Shown: positions 40,363-48,838, counted from the stretch's first letter. The stretch is DNA of 64,000 nt from Streptomyces griseus subsp. griseus (GCF_003610995.1 NZ_CP032543.1:248001-312000), one strand, 5' to 3'. The notes: generated by a model from the letters alone, not told the origin. A program made the numbers and translations.

Positions 40363-41868
40363 GTGAGCAAGACCTACGCGGGCGCGCGGCTGCGCCGACT
40401 GCGTGAGGAGCGCGGGCTGAGCCAGGCGGAGCTGGCGCGGATACTGGCGATCTCGCCGAGCTACCTCAACCAGATGGAGCACGATTCGCGCCCCCTCACG
40501 GTCCCGGTGCTGCTGCGGCTGACCGAGGCGTTCGGGGTCGACCCCGGCTTCTTCTCGGAGCGGGACACCACCCGGGTGCTGGCCGACCTGCGCGAGGCGC
40601 TCGCCGACGAGGTGGGAGCGGCACGGGTCTCGGCCGCCGAACTGTCCGAGCTGGCCTCCCGGCTGCCGGGCGTCGCGAACGTGCTGCTGGATCTGGGCCG
40701 GCGCAACCAGGCGCTGGCCGGGCGGCTCGCGGAGGCCGCCGAGCTGCGGGGCGGCGGCGGGCCCGATCTGCCGCGCTCACCGCACGAGGAGATCCGCGAG
40801 TTCTTCTACCGGCGGCAGAACTACCTGCACGAGGCGGACCTGACGGCGGAGAGACTGGCCGCGGAGATCGGGGTGCGCCCCGGCGAGGTCGTCACCGCGC
40901 TCGCGGCCCGGCTCACCGAGCGGCACGGGATCAGGTTGGCCACCGCCGACGACCGGCAGGGCCGGGCCGGGAGCGCGTCGGGAGGCCGCCGCCCGGCCCG
41001 GAACGGCGGCGACGAAAGCCGCAGGGGCGCTTCCGGCGGCGCGGGCACGGGCCGGCTGCACCACTTCGACCGGGACGCGCGGGTGCTGTACCTCTCCAGC
41101 CGGCTCCGCCCCGGGCAGCAGGCGTTCCGGATGGCCACCCAGCTGGTGCTGCTCGAGTACGGCGAGGAGATCTCGCGGTTGGCGTCGGAGGACTACGACG
41201 AGGGATCGGCGACCTGGCCACTGGCGCGGATCGGGGTCGCCAACTACTTCGCGGGCGCGCTGATCCTCCCGTACCGCGCCTTCCACACGGCGGCGGAGGA
41301 GGTCCGGTACGACATCGAACGCCTCACCGACCACTTCGGGCTCGGTTACGAGACGGTCTGCCACCGGCTCTCCACGCTCCAGCGGCCCCGGCTGCGCGGG
41401 GTCCCGTTCTCCTTCGTCCGGGTCGACCGGGCGGGGAACATGTCGAAGCGGCAGTCCGCGACCGGGTTCCACTTCTCGCGCGCGGGCGGCACCTGCCCGC
41501 TGTGGAACGTGTACGAGGCGTTCGCCGCCCCGGGCCGCATCCACGTACAGATCGCGTCCATGCCCGACGGGCAGCGCTATCTGTGGACCGCGCGGGCCGT
41601 GACGCGCCACCGGGGCGGCTGGGGCGAGCCCGGCAAGACGTTCGCGATCGGGCTGGGCTGCGAGATCCGGCACGCGGGGCGGCTCGTCTACTCCGACGGC
41701 CTCGACCTGGACAACGCCTCGGCGGCGACGCCGATCGGGATGGGGTGCCGGATCTGCGAGCGGCTGGACTGCCCGCAGCGCGCGGTGCCGCCACTGGGGC
41801 AGCCGCTGGCCATCGACGAGAACAGCAGCACGTTCGTGCCGTACCCGGTGAAGGGGGCGCCCGGGTAG
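40363..41868 (+). CDS. ScfR/RamB-type XRE regulator of short-chain acyl metabolism
   Basis: A 501-residue regulator. GTG 40363 has AAAGGG at 7-nt spacing. Residues 6-62 are an XRE helix-turn-helix (GARLRRLREERGLSQAELARILAISPSYLNQ). A middle IrrE/DUF955-like region lacks a visible HExxH and is interrupted by a Gly/Arg-rich insert (about 203-225). The C-terminal DUF2083-like domain has conserved Cys in GGTCPLW, GLGCEIRH and GMGCRICERLDCPQRA, suggesting metal or Fe-S binding. Such proteins (RamB in Corynebacterium) control glyoxylate, acetate and propionate genes, matching the divergent aceA. Confidence 0.9.
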   Translation: MSKTYAGARLRRLREERGLSQAELARILAISPSYLNQMEHDSRPLTVPVLLRLTEAFGVDPGFFSERDTTRVLADLREALADEVGAARVSAAELSELASRLPGVANVLLDLGRRNQALAGRLAEAAELRGGGGPDLPRSPHEEIREFFYRRQNYLHEADLTAERLAAEIGVRPGEVVTALAARLTERHGIRLATADDRQGRAGSASGGRRPARNGGDESRRGASGGAGTGRLHHFDRDARVLYLSSRLRPGQQAFRMATQLVLLEYGEEISRLASEDYDEGSATWPLARIGVANYFAGALILPYRAFHTAAEEVRYDIERLTDHFGLGYETVCHRLSTLQRPRLRGVPFSFVRVDRAGNMSKRQSATGFHFSRAGGTCPLWNVYEAFAAPGRIHVQIASMPDGQRYLWTARAVTRHRGGWGEPGKTFAIGLGCEIRHAGRLVYSDGLDLDNASAATPIGMGCRICERLDCPQRAVPPLGQPLAIDENSSTFVPYPVKGAPG

Positions 41869-41888
41869 CCGGTGTGCGCCCCCTTCAC
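41848..41888. terminator. 13-bp hairpin between convergent genes, overlapping the regulator's 3' end
   Basis: GTGAAGGGGGCGC (41848-41860) pairs perfectly with GCGCCCCCTTCAC (41876-41888). The left arm lies in the last codons of the ScfR-like gene, the right arm just before the stop of the leftward B12-locus gene. Confidence 0.82.
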
Positions 41889-41897
41889 CGGACCGGG

Positions 41898-43307
41898 TCA
41901 GGAGAAGCGCAGGGCGATCGTGTCGCCCACGCCGATCACCTTGTCACGGGTGGCCCCGGCGAACGCCGAGCCGTCCACGGACACCTTCCAGGTCGCCGAG
42001 CCGGTGTTGGCCTTGCCGTTGACGGAGGTGATGGCGCCCGTCCCGGAGCCGGGGACCACGGAGGTGACGCAGCCGGACGGGGTGGACGCGGTCGACGCGG
42101 CGGCCAGGACGGTGCCGAGGTCGGTCGTGGTGCCGGTGGGGGTGAAGGCGACGTTGCAGACCTTCAGGGTGCCGGTGCCGTCGTCAACGGTGAGCGCCAG
42201 CTTCGTCGCCGTACCGGAGGTGAAGCCGCTCGCCGCGACCCAGGTGGGCGCGCCCGCCGTGACCGGGGTGGGCGGCGCGGCGGTGAAGCCGCCACCGGCG
42301 ACGGCGCGCAGGGCGTCGGTGGAGGAGTAGGCGGACGGGGTGGTGTCCGAGGGCTGGTACTTGAAGCCGCCGGCCGGGTTGAACTGGTTGGCGATCAGGA
42401 AGTCGACCGGGGTCTTGCCCGCCGGGGTGAGGAAGTCACCGGTCTGCGGGTTGATGCCGCAGGCGTTGAGGCCGGAGACCGCCCAGCCGTTGGAGCTGGT
42501 GTTGATGCCGTACACGGCGTTGAACGCGCCGGAGGCGCTGACCAGCTTGCTCTTGAGGAACGCCTTCGCCTGGACGATGTCGGGGTCGGTGTTGGGGACG
42601 CCGGAGACGCAGAGCGCGGCCATCGAGGCGCCCGTCATGTCGATGTCGCCCGGCTTGGCGAGCTCGGTCGCGTTGCCCTCGGCCTTGCTGTAGGTCCAGC
42701 CGCCGTCGTTGTGCTGGTTGGCCCGGACCCGGGTGACGATCTTGTCGACGAGCGCCTGCGGTACGCGCTGGGCGCCCGCCTGGGTTCTGGCGCCGCCCAG
42801 CGCGAGTGCGGCGAAGACCGTCCCGTTGTAGTTGGCGGACGGGCCGAAGTACCCGGCCTCCGCGTTCTGCCAGTAGCCGTAGATGTCGGCGATCAGGTTG
42901 CGTGACGCGGAGACCCGGGCGGGGTCGATCCCGGCGGCGTACGCGTTGAGCGTGCCGCGCTGGTAGTCGGTGACGACGGGCGTAGCGGAGGGCCAGCCGG
43001 GGGTGGCGAGCAGATTGCGGTAGACGGTACGGGCGTTCTTCGTCGCGTCGCCGCCGGGCGTCACGTCCACCGCAGCCGTTCCGGCGGCGGCGAACGCGCT
43101 GAAGGCCCACTCGTTGGAGAGCCCGGAGCCCGCGTACGAACCGTCGGCGGCCTGAAGGGTCTTGAGATACGCCACCCCGTTGGTCTTCGAGGTGGCTATC
43201 TGGGCGGGGGTGGAGGTCGCGGCGGCGGGAAGCGCCGTGAGGACGAGGGCCCCCAAGGCGGCGGGAACCACAAGGCCGATACGGCGGGAGGTGAGAGAAC
43301 GGGGCAT
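41898..43307 (-). CDS. Secreted alpha-toroid + DUF4430 protein, intrinsic-factor-like cobalamin binder
   Basis: A 469-residue exported protein. ATG 43307 has CAGGAG at 7-nt spacing; signal peptide about 1-31. Residues about 35-365 contain prenyltransferase/squalene-cyclase-type repeats (NGVAYLKTLQAADGSYAG, NQHNDGGWTYS, FNPAGGFKYQP), forming an alpha6/alpha6 toroid. Residues about 375-469 are a DUF4430-type beta domain ending in WKVSVDGSAF and GDTIALRFS, with two Cys. Toroid plus DUF4430 is the layout of animal intrinsic factor and transcobalamin. A cobalamin riboswitch on the same strand lies upstream and an ECF transporter nearby, so it most likely captures B12 outside the cell. No anchor is visible. 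Confidence 0.85.
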   Translation of the reverse strand: MPRSLTSRRIGLVVPAALGALVLTALPAAATSTPAQIATSKTNGVAYLKTLQAADGSYAGSGLSNEWAFSAFAAAGTAAVDVTPGGDATKNARTVYRNLLATPGWPSATPVVTDYQRGTLNAYAAGIDPARVSASRNLIADIYGYWQNAEAGYFGPSANYNGTVFAALALGGARTQAGAQRVPQALVDKIVTRVRANQHNDGGWTYSKAEGNATELAKPGDIDMTGASMAALCVSGVPNTDPDIVQAKAFLKSKLVSASGAFNAVYGINTSSNGWAVSGLNACGINPQTGDFLTPAGKTPVDFLIANQFNPAGGFKYQPSDTTPSAYSSTDALRAVAGGGFTAAPPTPVTAGAPTWVAASGFTSGTATKLALTVDDGTGTLKVCNVAFTPTGTTTDLGTVLAAASTASTPSGCVTSVVPGSGTGAITSVNGKANTGSATWKVSVDGSAFAGATRDKVIGVGDTIALRFS

Positions 43308-43404
43308 GTGCCTGCTCCTGGGATGAGGGGCGCACGGCACCGCCCGCCCCCGGATGAGCCCGGGGCGGAGGTGGGTGGCCGGCGCCCGGACGCGTGGGTA
43401 CGGC

Positions 43405-43545
43405 TTGGCCGATACAGCTGCCAGCAGGGCATTCGGGCTCGGGAGCGGCCCCCTGCCGTCCCACACCGCTGCGCGTCAGCCCCGGATTCGCACCGGGTTC
43501 CCCCTCGTGGCAGGCCAGGACGCTACCCGAGGCAGCAGGGGCACG
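43405..43545 (-). promoter_or_regulatory. Cobalamin riboswitch (leftward)
   Basis: Read on the - strand, 43504 to 43469 gives GGGGAACCCGGTGCGAATCC then GGGGCTGACGCGCAGC, the conserved B12-aptamer core, and 43440-43424 gives the B12 box GAGCCCGAATGCCCTGC. A CCTCG/CGAGG stem (43532-43503) closes the 5' side. It precedes the toroid-DUF4430 gene, whose start is about 100 nt downstream. Outer boundaries are approximate. Confidence 0.9.
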
Positions 43546-43591
43546 CCAAGGACGGCAGGGGGCGCGAAGGGCAGGAGACACAGCCCACCTT

Positions 43592-43735
43592 GACGGTCTC
43601 TTCGAGTGCGTGTTCCAATCCGCCTGATAAGCACTCAGCCTCAGGGGAAGCCGGTCGGAATCCGGCGCTGACCCGCAACCGTAGGCCCGCCACCGCGCGG
43701 GCGAGCCGGAATGCCTGGGGCCTGGAATTCCAGCG
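43592..43735 (+). promoter_or_regulatory. Cobalamin riboswitch (rightward)
   Basis: 43644-43683 reads GGGGAAGCCGGTCGGAATCC then GGCGCTGACCCGCAACCGT, and 43703-43718 is the B12 box GAGCCGGAATGCCTGG. GAGTGC (43604-43609) can pair with GCACTC (43631-43636). Downstream are a CTGGAATTCCAG palindrome and a CGCCGT/ACGGCG hairpin that may form the expression platform before the start at 43854. It should repress the surface-protein/ECF operon when cobalamin is plentiful. Confidence 0.92.
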
Positions 43736-43853
43736 AGAAACGCCGTCGCGGACTACGGCGTGGTTCGAACAGCTCCCTGCGGGCGGCCCTTTCACGGCCG
43801 CGTCCAGGTGAGCCGTCCGCCACGCATGGCCCGCCCGGACGACACGAGGGGCC

Positions 43854-46496
43854 GTGGTGGGGACCGCACAGCAACATGACCGGCACACAGCCGGGAAGAG
43901 ACTCCTCTCGCTGTTCTCGGCGGCAGCGGTGACCTTCGCCGCGAGCGTGGCCTTCGTCACCGGGGCGGCTCCGGCGGCCGCCGACCCGATCGAATCGTGC
44001 ACGCCGGCCGTGGGCGCCATCGTGGCGGTGGACTTCGGCCCGTTCGGCGGCGGCGTGGTGCGCGGCTGCGACACCACCCCGACCACCGGGTACGAGCTGC
44101 TGCGCGACGGCGGGTTCACCACGGAGGGCACCCAGCACGACGGGCCCGGCTTCATCTGCCGCATCGGCAACGGCGCGTTCAACTCCGGTACGCGGTACCC
44201 GACTCCGGCCACCGAGGACTGCGTCCTCACCCCGCAGGCCACCGCCTACTGGTCGTACTGGATCGCCTCCCCCGGCCAGGCGAGCTGGTCCTACAGCCCG
44301 CTCGGCGCGATGGACCGCAAGCCCAAGGCGGGCGACGTGGACGCCTGGGTGTTCGGCGGAACGGACGTCGGCGGCACCACCGGCCGGCCCACCTTCACTC
44401 CCGACGACGTACGCGCGGGCGGGGGCGGGACACCCACCCCCTCGGGGACCCCGACGGACGGTCCGGACGTGCCGGTCGGGAAGATCGACGTACCGGCCGC
44501 CGCCCGCTGGGTGACCCAGCAGTTGCACGACGGCAGCCACGTGGTGAACGAGGGCTCCGAGACCCCCGACTACTTCCTGACCACCGAGGCCGCTTACGCA
44601 CTCGCCGCCGCCGGGGGCGGGAGCCCCGCGCTGGACAAGGTGGTGGCGCGCCTCGCCTCCGGCGCCACGGAGTACGCCTACGCGGCGGGCCCGCAGGAGG
44701 CGCCCGACGCCACCGCCGCGGCCCGGCTGGCGCTGGTCGCGGCGATCACGGAGGGCGACCCGCGGAACTTCGGCGGGCACGACCTGCTCGGCGACCTGGA
44801 GAAGAACGTCTGCCAGGCGGGCCCCGGTCCGGGGTGCACGGCCAAGGGCGACTTCCGGGGCGCCTCGTACGGTGACGCCCAGGCGCTGGCCGTACTGGCG
44901 CTGCTGCGCGGCGGGGTCGCGCCGCCGGACGAGACGGTGACCCGGCTGACGCAACTGGTCTGCGAGGACGGCTCGGTGACCAGCATCCTCATCGGGCCGG
45001 GCGAGTTCTGCGACGGCGACCCGATGACCACCGGCCTGGTCGCCCTGGTGCTGGACGAGGCGGGCGGCCACGACACCACCGTCGCCAGGAGCGTCGCATA
45101 CCTGAAGAAGGCGCAGCTGAGGAGCGGTGCGTTCCCCGCGTACAACGGATCCGCTGTCGGCTCCGTCGCGGCCACCGCCTACGCGGCGCAGACGCTGCGC
45201 GCGCTCGGTGAGGTCCGGGCGGCCGACGCGGCGGTCTGGTGGCTGTCGCGGGAGCAACTCGCCGACGGGGGGTTCGGGTTCGACGAGGGGGCGGAGGAAC
45301 CCGCTCTCTACGCGACGGCGCCCGCCGTGCTGGCGGGCAGCTCCACCAGCCTGGTCACCCTGACCACGAAGGTGCCCGAACCCACGGACCCGCCGACCAC
45401 TCCCCCGACCGTTCCGCCCACGACGCCGCCCACCACCCCGCCGACGACGCCTCCGTCCGGTGACGGCCCGGACCTCAAGAAGGGCGTCGCCTACCTCACC
45501 AGCTCCGCCAATCTCCACCAGGGCCGCTACTACACGGCGGGCGGCCCCACCGGGCGGGCCGACTTCGGGCTCACCGTCGACGGCGCCTTCGCGCTCGCCG
45601 CGACCGGCCACGACAACGACGCGCTGCGCACGATCGTCGACTTCCTGGACCGGGGCGGTAAGGACGGCGAAGCCCGTACGGTGCACGACTGGACCAACGC
45701 AGGCTCCGCGCACGCGATGGGCGGCTCCATGGGCAAGGCGGCACTGCTCGCCCAGGTCGTCGAACGGGACCCGCGCGACTTCGGCGGCAAGGACCTGATC
45801 GCCGGCCTGGCCGACGCGGTCTGCACAGCGAAGAGCGCCGCGCCGGACCGGAGTTGCGCCGACAAGGGCTCCTACAGCTACGCGATGTCCGTCTTCGGCC
45901 AGTCCCTCGGCGTCATCGCCCAGGTGCGGGCGGGCGAGACGAAGGCGGCCGAGGCCCCGATCGGCTATCTGGCCGGGCTCCAGCACCCCTCCTCGGGAGC
46001 CTGGCCCAGCCTGGTCCCGCCGACAGGTGACGCGGACGTCGACTCCACCGCGATGGCCGCGATGGCCCTGGACCTGGTCCCCGGCGACGCCCACGCGGCG
46101 GCCGTGGACAAGGCGCTGGCCTGGATCGCCTCGAAGCAGCTCAAGGGCGGCGGCTTCCCGGGCGCGGCGGGCAACTCGGTGAACTCGGCGGCGCTCGCCG
46201 TACAGGGCCTGTCCCTGGACGCCGAGAAGTACGGCAGGCAGATCACGAAGGCGCTGAAGTTCCTCGCCTCGCAGCAGAACACGGACGGCGGCTTCAACGT
46301 GGCCGAGGAAGGGCAGCGGGGCTCCGACCTGCGCGCCTCGACGCAGGCGGTGGGCGGTTCGACCGGCATCTCCTTCGGTGTGCTGACCCGCTCCCTGGCC
46401 GGTACGACGCCGAATCCGGTGCCGACCCCCTCCACCACCCCGGTGATCGTCACGCCCGGGACAGCGCGGGCTCCGCCGGCGGACCGGGCGTCGTGA
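43854..46496 (+). CDS. Secreted multidomain cobalamin-locus protein (beta domain + two alpha-toroids)
   Basis: An 880-residue exported protein; start GTG 43854 (GTG 43857 is better spaced from GAGGG and equally possible). Signal peptide about 1-43. Residues about 45-175 are a Cys-rich beta domain (TTPTTGYELL, HDGPGFICRIG, EDCVLTP, YWSYW, VDAWVFGGT) shared with the 312-residue protein downstream. Then come toroid 1 (about 210-505), a Pro/Thr linker (507-539) and toroid 2 (about 540-855; GGGFPG, DGGFNV repeats). The frame ends in an atypical tail (TARAPPADRAS), while the adjacent frame encodes an LAxTG wall anchor, so a single-base deletion near 46405-46462 is suspected. Under the rightward cobalamin riboswitch. 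Confidence 0.85.
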   Translation: MVGTAQQHDRHTAGKRLLSLFSAAAVTFAASVAFVTGAAPAAADPIESCTPAVGAIVAVDFGPFGGGVVRGCDTTPTTGYELLRDGGFTTEGTQHDGPGFICRIGNGAFNSGTRYPTPATEDCVLTPQATAYWSYWIASPGQASWSYSPLGAMDRKPKAGDVDAWVFGGTDVGGTTGRPTFTPDDVRAGGGGTPTPSGTPTDGPDVPVGKIDVPAAARWVTQQLHDGSHVVNEGSETPDYFLTTEAAYALAAAGGGSPALDKVVARLASGATEYAYAAGPQEAPDATAAARLALVAAITEGDPRNFGGHDLLGDLEKNVCQAGPGPGCTAKGDFRGASYGDAQALAVLALLRGGVAPPDETVTRLTQLVCEDGSVTSILIGPGEFCDGDPMTTGLVALVLDEAGGHDTTVARSVAYLKKAQLRSGAFPAYNGSAVGSVAATAYAAQTLRALGEVRAADAAVWWLSREQLADGGFGFDEGAEEPALYATAPAVLAGSSTSLVTLTTKVPEPTDPPTTPPTVPPTTPPTTPPTTPPSGDGPDLKKGVAYLTSSANLHQGRYYTAGGPTGRADFGLTVDGAFALAATGHDNDALRTIVDFLDRGGKDGEARTVHDWTNAGSAHAMGGSMGKAALLAQVVERDPRDFGGKDLIAGLADAVCTAKSAAPDRSCADKGSYSYAMSVFGQSLGVIAQVRAGETKAAEAPIGYLAGLQHPSSGAWPSLVPPTGDADVDSTAMAAMALDLVPGDAHAAAVDKALAWIASKQLKGGGFPGAAGNSVNSAALAVQGLSLDAEKYGRQITKALKFLASQQNTDGGFNVAEEGQRGSDLRASTQAVGGSTGISFGVLTRSLAGTTPNPVPTPSTTPVIVTPGTARAPPADRAS

Positions 46497-46651
46497 ACGC
46501 GGGCGGTCCGGGCAGTGGCGGTGGTGGTCTCGCCTCGACGGGTGGGCAGGCGCTGGGCCTCGCCGCGGCGGCCGCCGTACTCGTCCTGGCGGGCTGGGGC
46601 GCGGTCGTGGCCACGCGCAAGCGGCGTACGGCCGTGGGCGGTGACCTGTGA
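46493..46651 (+). CDS. LAxTG sortase-anchor tail, probably the true C-terminus of the preceding protein
   Basis: From GTG 46493 (overlapping the previous stop) a 52-codon frame encodes a Gly-rich linker, LASTG, a hydrophobic helix (ALGLAAAAAVLVLAGWGAVV) and RKRR: a complete sortase sorting signal of the LAxTG kind used for Streptomyces chaplins. The same frame is open further upstream and reads DSAGSAGGPGVVNAGGPG. Its stop overlaps the next gene's start (GTGA). A freestanding 52-residue anchor with no signal peptide makes little sense, so it is best read as the frame-shifted 3' end of the toroid protein gene. Confidence 0.75.
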   Translation: MNAGGPGSGGGGLASTGGQALGLAAAAAVLVLAGWGAVVATRKRRTAVGGDL

Positions 46652-47586
46652 GGTCCCGTCTCCGCCGGGCGGTCGGCCATGCCCTGGCCGTACTCGGCCT
46701 GACGGGCGCGGCGTTCCTCGCACCCGCCTCCCCGGCAGCGGCGGCCCCGCAGCCGATCGGCCGGTGCACGACCTCCTCGGGCGTCGTCCTGGCCGTCGAC
46801 TTCAGCCACTGGGGCGGTCCCGTCTACCGCTCCTGCGGTACGACGCCGACCACGGGCTACGAGCTGCTCAACCAGGGCGGCTGGCAGACCACCGGCACCG
46901 GGCACGACGGGCCGGCGTTCATCTGCCGGATCGGGTACAGCGGCCACCAGGGCGGCAAGCAGTACCCGCCGCCCCAGCAGGAGGACTGCGTCCTCACCCC
47001 GCCCGCCTCCGCCTACTGGTCGTACTGGCACGCCGACCCCGGGGAGAACACCTGGGAGTACAGCCAGCTCGGGGCCATGAGCTACAAGCCCCGGCCGGGC
47101 AGCGTGGACCTGTGGATCTTCGGCGGGACGAACATCGAGGGCACGAAGGGCCGCCCGACGCTCACACCGAACCAGCTGCGCGCCCGCAACTCCCGCCCCA
47201 CAGGCGGCGATCCGGCACCGCAGCCGAAGCCGAAGCCCGATCCCGTACGGACGACTCCGCAGCAGCCGGCTGGGGGTGGCCAGGCTCCGCCGCCCGCGGC
47301 GCCGTCGGAGACGGCGGCGGCGTCCCCTTCGCCGTCCCCCTCCGCGAGCGCGTCCCCGTCCGCCTCCGCCTCCCCCAGTGCCTCTGCCTCGGCCCCGGTC
47401 TCCGCGTCGCCGAGTGAGGTGGTGGCGGCACCGGGCGGTGCGGCGAAGGTGGTGGACGCGGCACCGGCGCCGGACGCCGGGCACGACTCCGGCTCGGTGG
47501 TGCCCGTCGCGGCGACGGCCGGTCTCGTGGCGGTGATCGGCGGCGCGGCCGTGTTCGCCGCGAAACGCCGCCGCCGTGGGGAGTAG
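46648..47586 (+). CDS. Membrane-anchored surface protein with the same beta domain
   Basis: A 312-residue exported protein. GTG 46648 overlaps the LAxTG frame's stop. Signal peptide about 1-35. Residues about 38-172 are the Cys-rich beta domain also found at the N-terminus of the 880-residue protein, with matching TTPTTGYELL, HDGPAFICRIG, EDCVLTP, YWSYW and VDLWIFGGT. A Pro-rich then Ser/Ala-rich linker (about 180-265) spans the wall, followed by one C-terminal helix (about 284-305) and RRRR, without an LPxTG box. It may hand cobalamin from the wall-anchored binder to the membrane transporter; that role is inferred. Confidence 0.85.
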   Translation: MRSRLRRAVGHALAVLGLTGAAFLAPASPAAAAPQPIGRCTTSSGVVLAVDFSHWGGPVYRSCGTTPTTGYELLNQGGWQTTGTGHDGPAFICRIGYSGHQGGKQYPPPQQEDCVLTPPASAYWSYWHADPGENTWEYSQLGAMSYKPRPGSVDLWIFGGTNIEGTKGRPTLTPNQLRARNSRPTGGDPAPQPKPKPDPVRTTPQQPAGGGQAPPPAAPSETAAASPSPSPSASASPSASASPSASASAPVSASPSEVVAAPGGAAKVVDAAPAPDAGHDSGSVVPVAATAGLVAVIGGAAVFAAKRRRRGE

Positions 47587-47593
47587 CGCCCGC

Positions 47594-48838
47594 GTGCCGC
47601 GTACCGCTGCCGTGAAAGCCGGCCCGGCCGGGAGAGGCGGCACGCCGGTGTCCGCCCCCGGGCCGGACACCGGCGGCAGGCGGCTTCCGCCGGTGTCCGC
47701 CCCCGGGCCGGACACCGGCGGCAGGCGGCTTCCGCGCACCCTGCATCCGCTCGCCTGGTGGATCTGGGCGCTCGCTCTGGCCACCGCCGTCAGCCGGACC
47801 AACAACCCGCTGCTGCTCTTCCTGGTGCTGGCGGTGCTCGGTTACGTCATCACCATGCGGCGCACCGAGGCCCCGTGGGCGCGCGGCTTCAAGTACTACC
47901 TCTGTCTGGCGCTGACGGTCGTCGCGATCAGGGTGGTCTTCCGGGCCGTCTTCGCCACCGGGATGCGGCCGACCGACCACCACCTCTTCTCGCTCCCGCA
48001 CATTCCGACGCCGGACTGGTACGCGGGCATCCAGCTCGGCGGCCCGGTCTCCCTGGAGGCGCTGCTGTCGGCCGCAACGGACGGCCTGCGGCTCGCCTGC
48101 ATGCTGTGCTGCATCGGCGCGGCGAACACGCTCGCCAACCCGAAGCGGGCGCTGCGCGTGCTGCCGGGCGCGCTGTACGAACTCGGCGTCGCCGTGACGG
48201 TCTCGATCAGCGTCGCCCCTCAACTGGTCCAGAGCGTGCAGCGGGTGGCGCGCGCCCGTCGTCTGCGGGCCGGGCGCAACAAGGGGTTGAAGGCGCTGCG
48301 GGGCATCGTCGTGCCGGTGCTGGAGGACGCGTTGGAGCGGTCGCTGCGGCTCGCCGCGGCGATGGATTCGCGCGGTTACGGGCGGGCGGGTTCGGCGACG
48401 CGTGGCTCGCGCCGTCTGACCGGGGCGCTGATGCTGCTGGGGATGTGCGGGCTCTGCGCCGGGGCGTACGGGCTCCTCGACCCGACCGCGCCCAAGCTGC
48501 TCGGGCTGCCCGCGCTGGCGGCCGGTTCGGTGCTCTGCCTGGCCGGGCTGCGGCTCGGCGGGCGCCGGGTGACACGGACGACGTACCGGCCCGATCCCTG
48601 GCGGTTCGCGGAGTGGGCGGTGGCGTCCTGCGGGGTGCTGTCGGCGGTGCTGCTGTTCGTCAACGTGGGTTACGACCCGGCCGCGTTGAACCCGTCCATC
48701 TATCCCCTCAGCTGGCCGACGCTGCCGCTCGTCCCGGCCGCCGCCATCCTGCTCGCCGGGGCGGCCGGATTCCTGGCCCCGCCGCCGAGCAGGCCACTCC
48801 CGTACGTCTCCGCACCGCGCACCGAGGAAGCCGCATGA
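47594..48838 (+). CDS. ECF transporter T component (EcfT/CbiQ family)
   Basis: A 414-residue membrane protein. Start uncertain: GTG 47594 (GGGGAG 10 nt upstream) is chosen over GTG 47576 and GTG 47649. A 35-residue N-terminal stretch holds two copies of a 15-residue repeat, then helices begin at LHPLAWWIWALALA. The EcfT coupling motifs appear as RARRLRAGRNK and AMDSRGYGR (ARG-type boxes that contact the ATPases). A further set of C-terminal helices is present. Its stop overlaps the ATPase gene (ATGA). Confidence 0.9.
   Translation: MPRTAAVKAGPAGRGGTPVSAPGPDTGGRRLPPVSAPGPDTGGRRLPRTLHPLAWWIWALALATAVSRTNNPLLLFLVLAVLGYVITMRRTEAPWARGFKYYLCLALTVVAIRVVFRAVFATGMRPTDHHLFSLPHIPTPDWYAGIQLGGPVSLEALLSAATDGLRLACMLCCIGAANTLANPKRALRVLPGALYELGVAVTVSISVAPQLVQSVQRVARARRLRAGRNKGLKALRGIVVPVLEDALERSLRLAAAMDSRGYGRAGSATRGSRRLTGALMLLGMCGLCAGAYGLLDPTAPKLLGLPALAAGSVLCLAGLRLGGRRVTRTTYRPDPWRFAEWAVASCGVLSAVLLFVNVGYDPAALNPSIYPLSWPTLPLVPAAAILLAGAAGFLAPPPSRPLPYVSAPRTEEAA
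47644..47733 (+). repeat. Two tandem 45-bp units, each containing a palindrome, in the EcfT 5' end
   Basis: The unit begins at 47644 and again at 47689, giving VSAPGPDTGGRRLPP then VSAPGPDTGGRRLP. Each unit includes CCGGTGTCCG and its complement CGGACACCGG separated by a C/G-rich spacer, so it can form a hairpin. The period is a multiple of 3 and the frame stays open. Confidence 0.88.

Noticed and set aside
43590..43618. TTGACG at 43590 as -35 of a rightward promoter
   Set aside because: No acceptable -10 at 16-18 bp (TTCCAA), and a start there would cut into the 5' stem of the riboswitch.
45374..45470. Short repeated units suggestive of a repeat array
   Set aside because: They encode a Pro/Thr linker (TTPPTTPP) between toroids; not CRISPR or a mobile element.
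43641..46769. Long - strand open frame (1042 codons) opposite the toroid protein
   Set aside because: Antisense shadow rich in Arg, Gly and Pro; it would also run across the riboswitch region.
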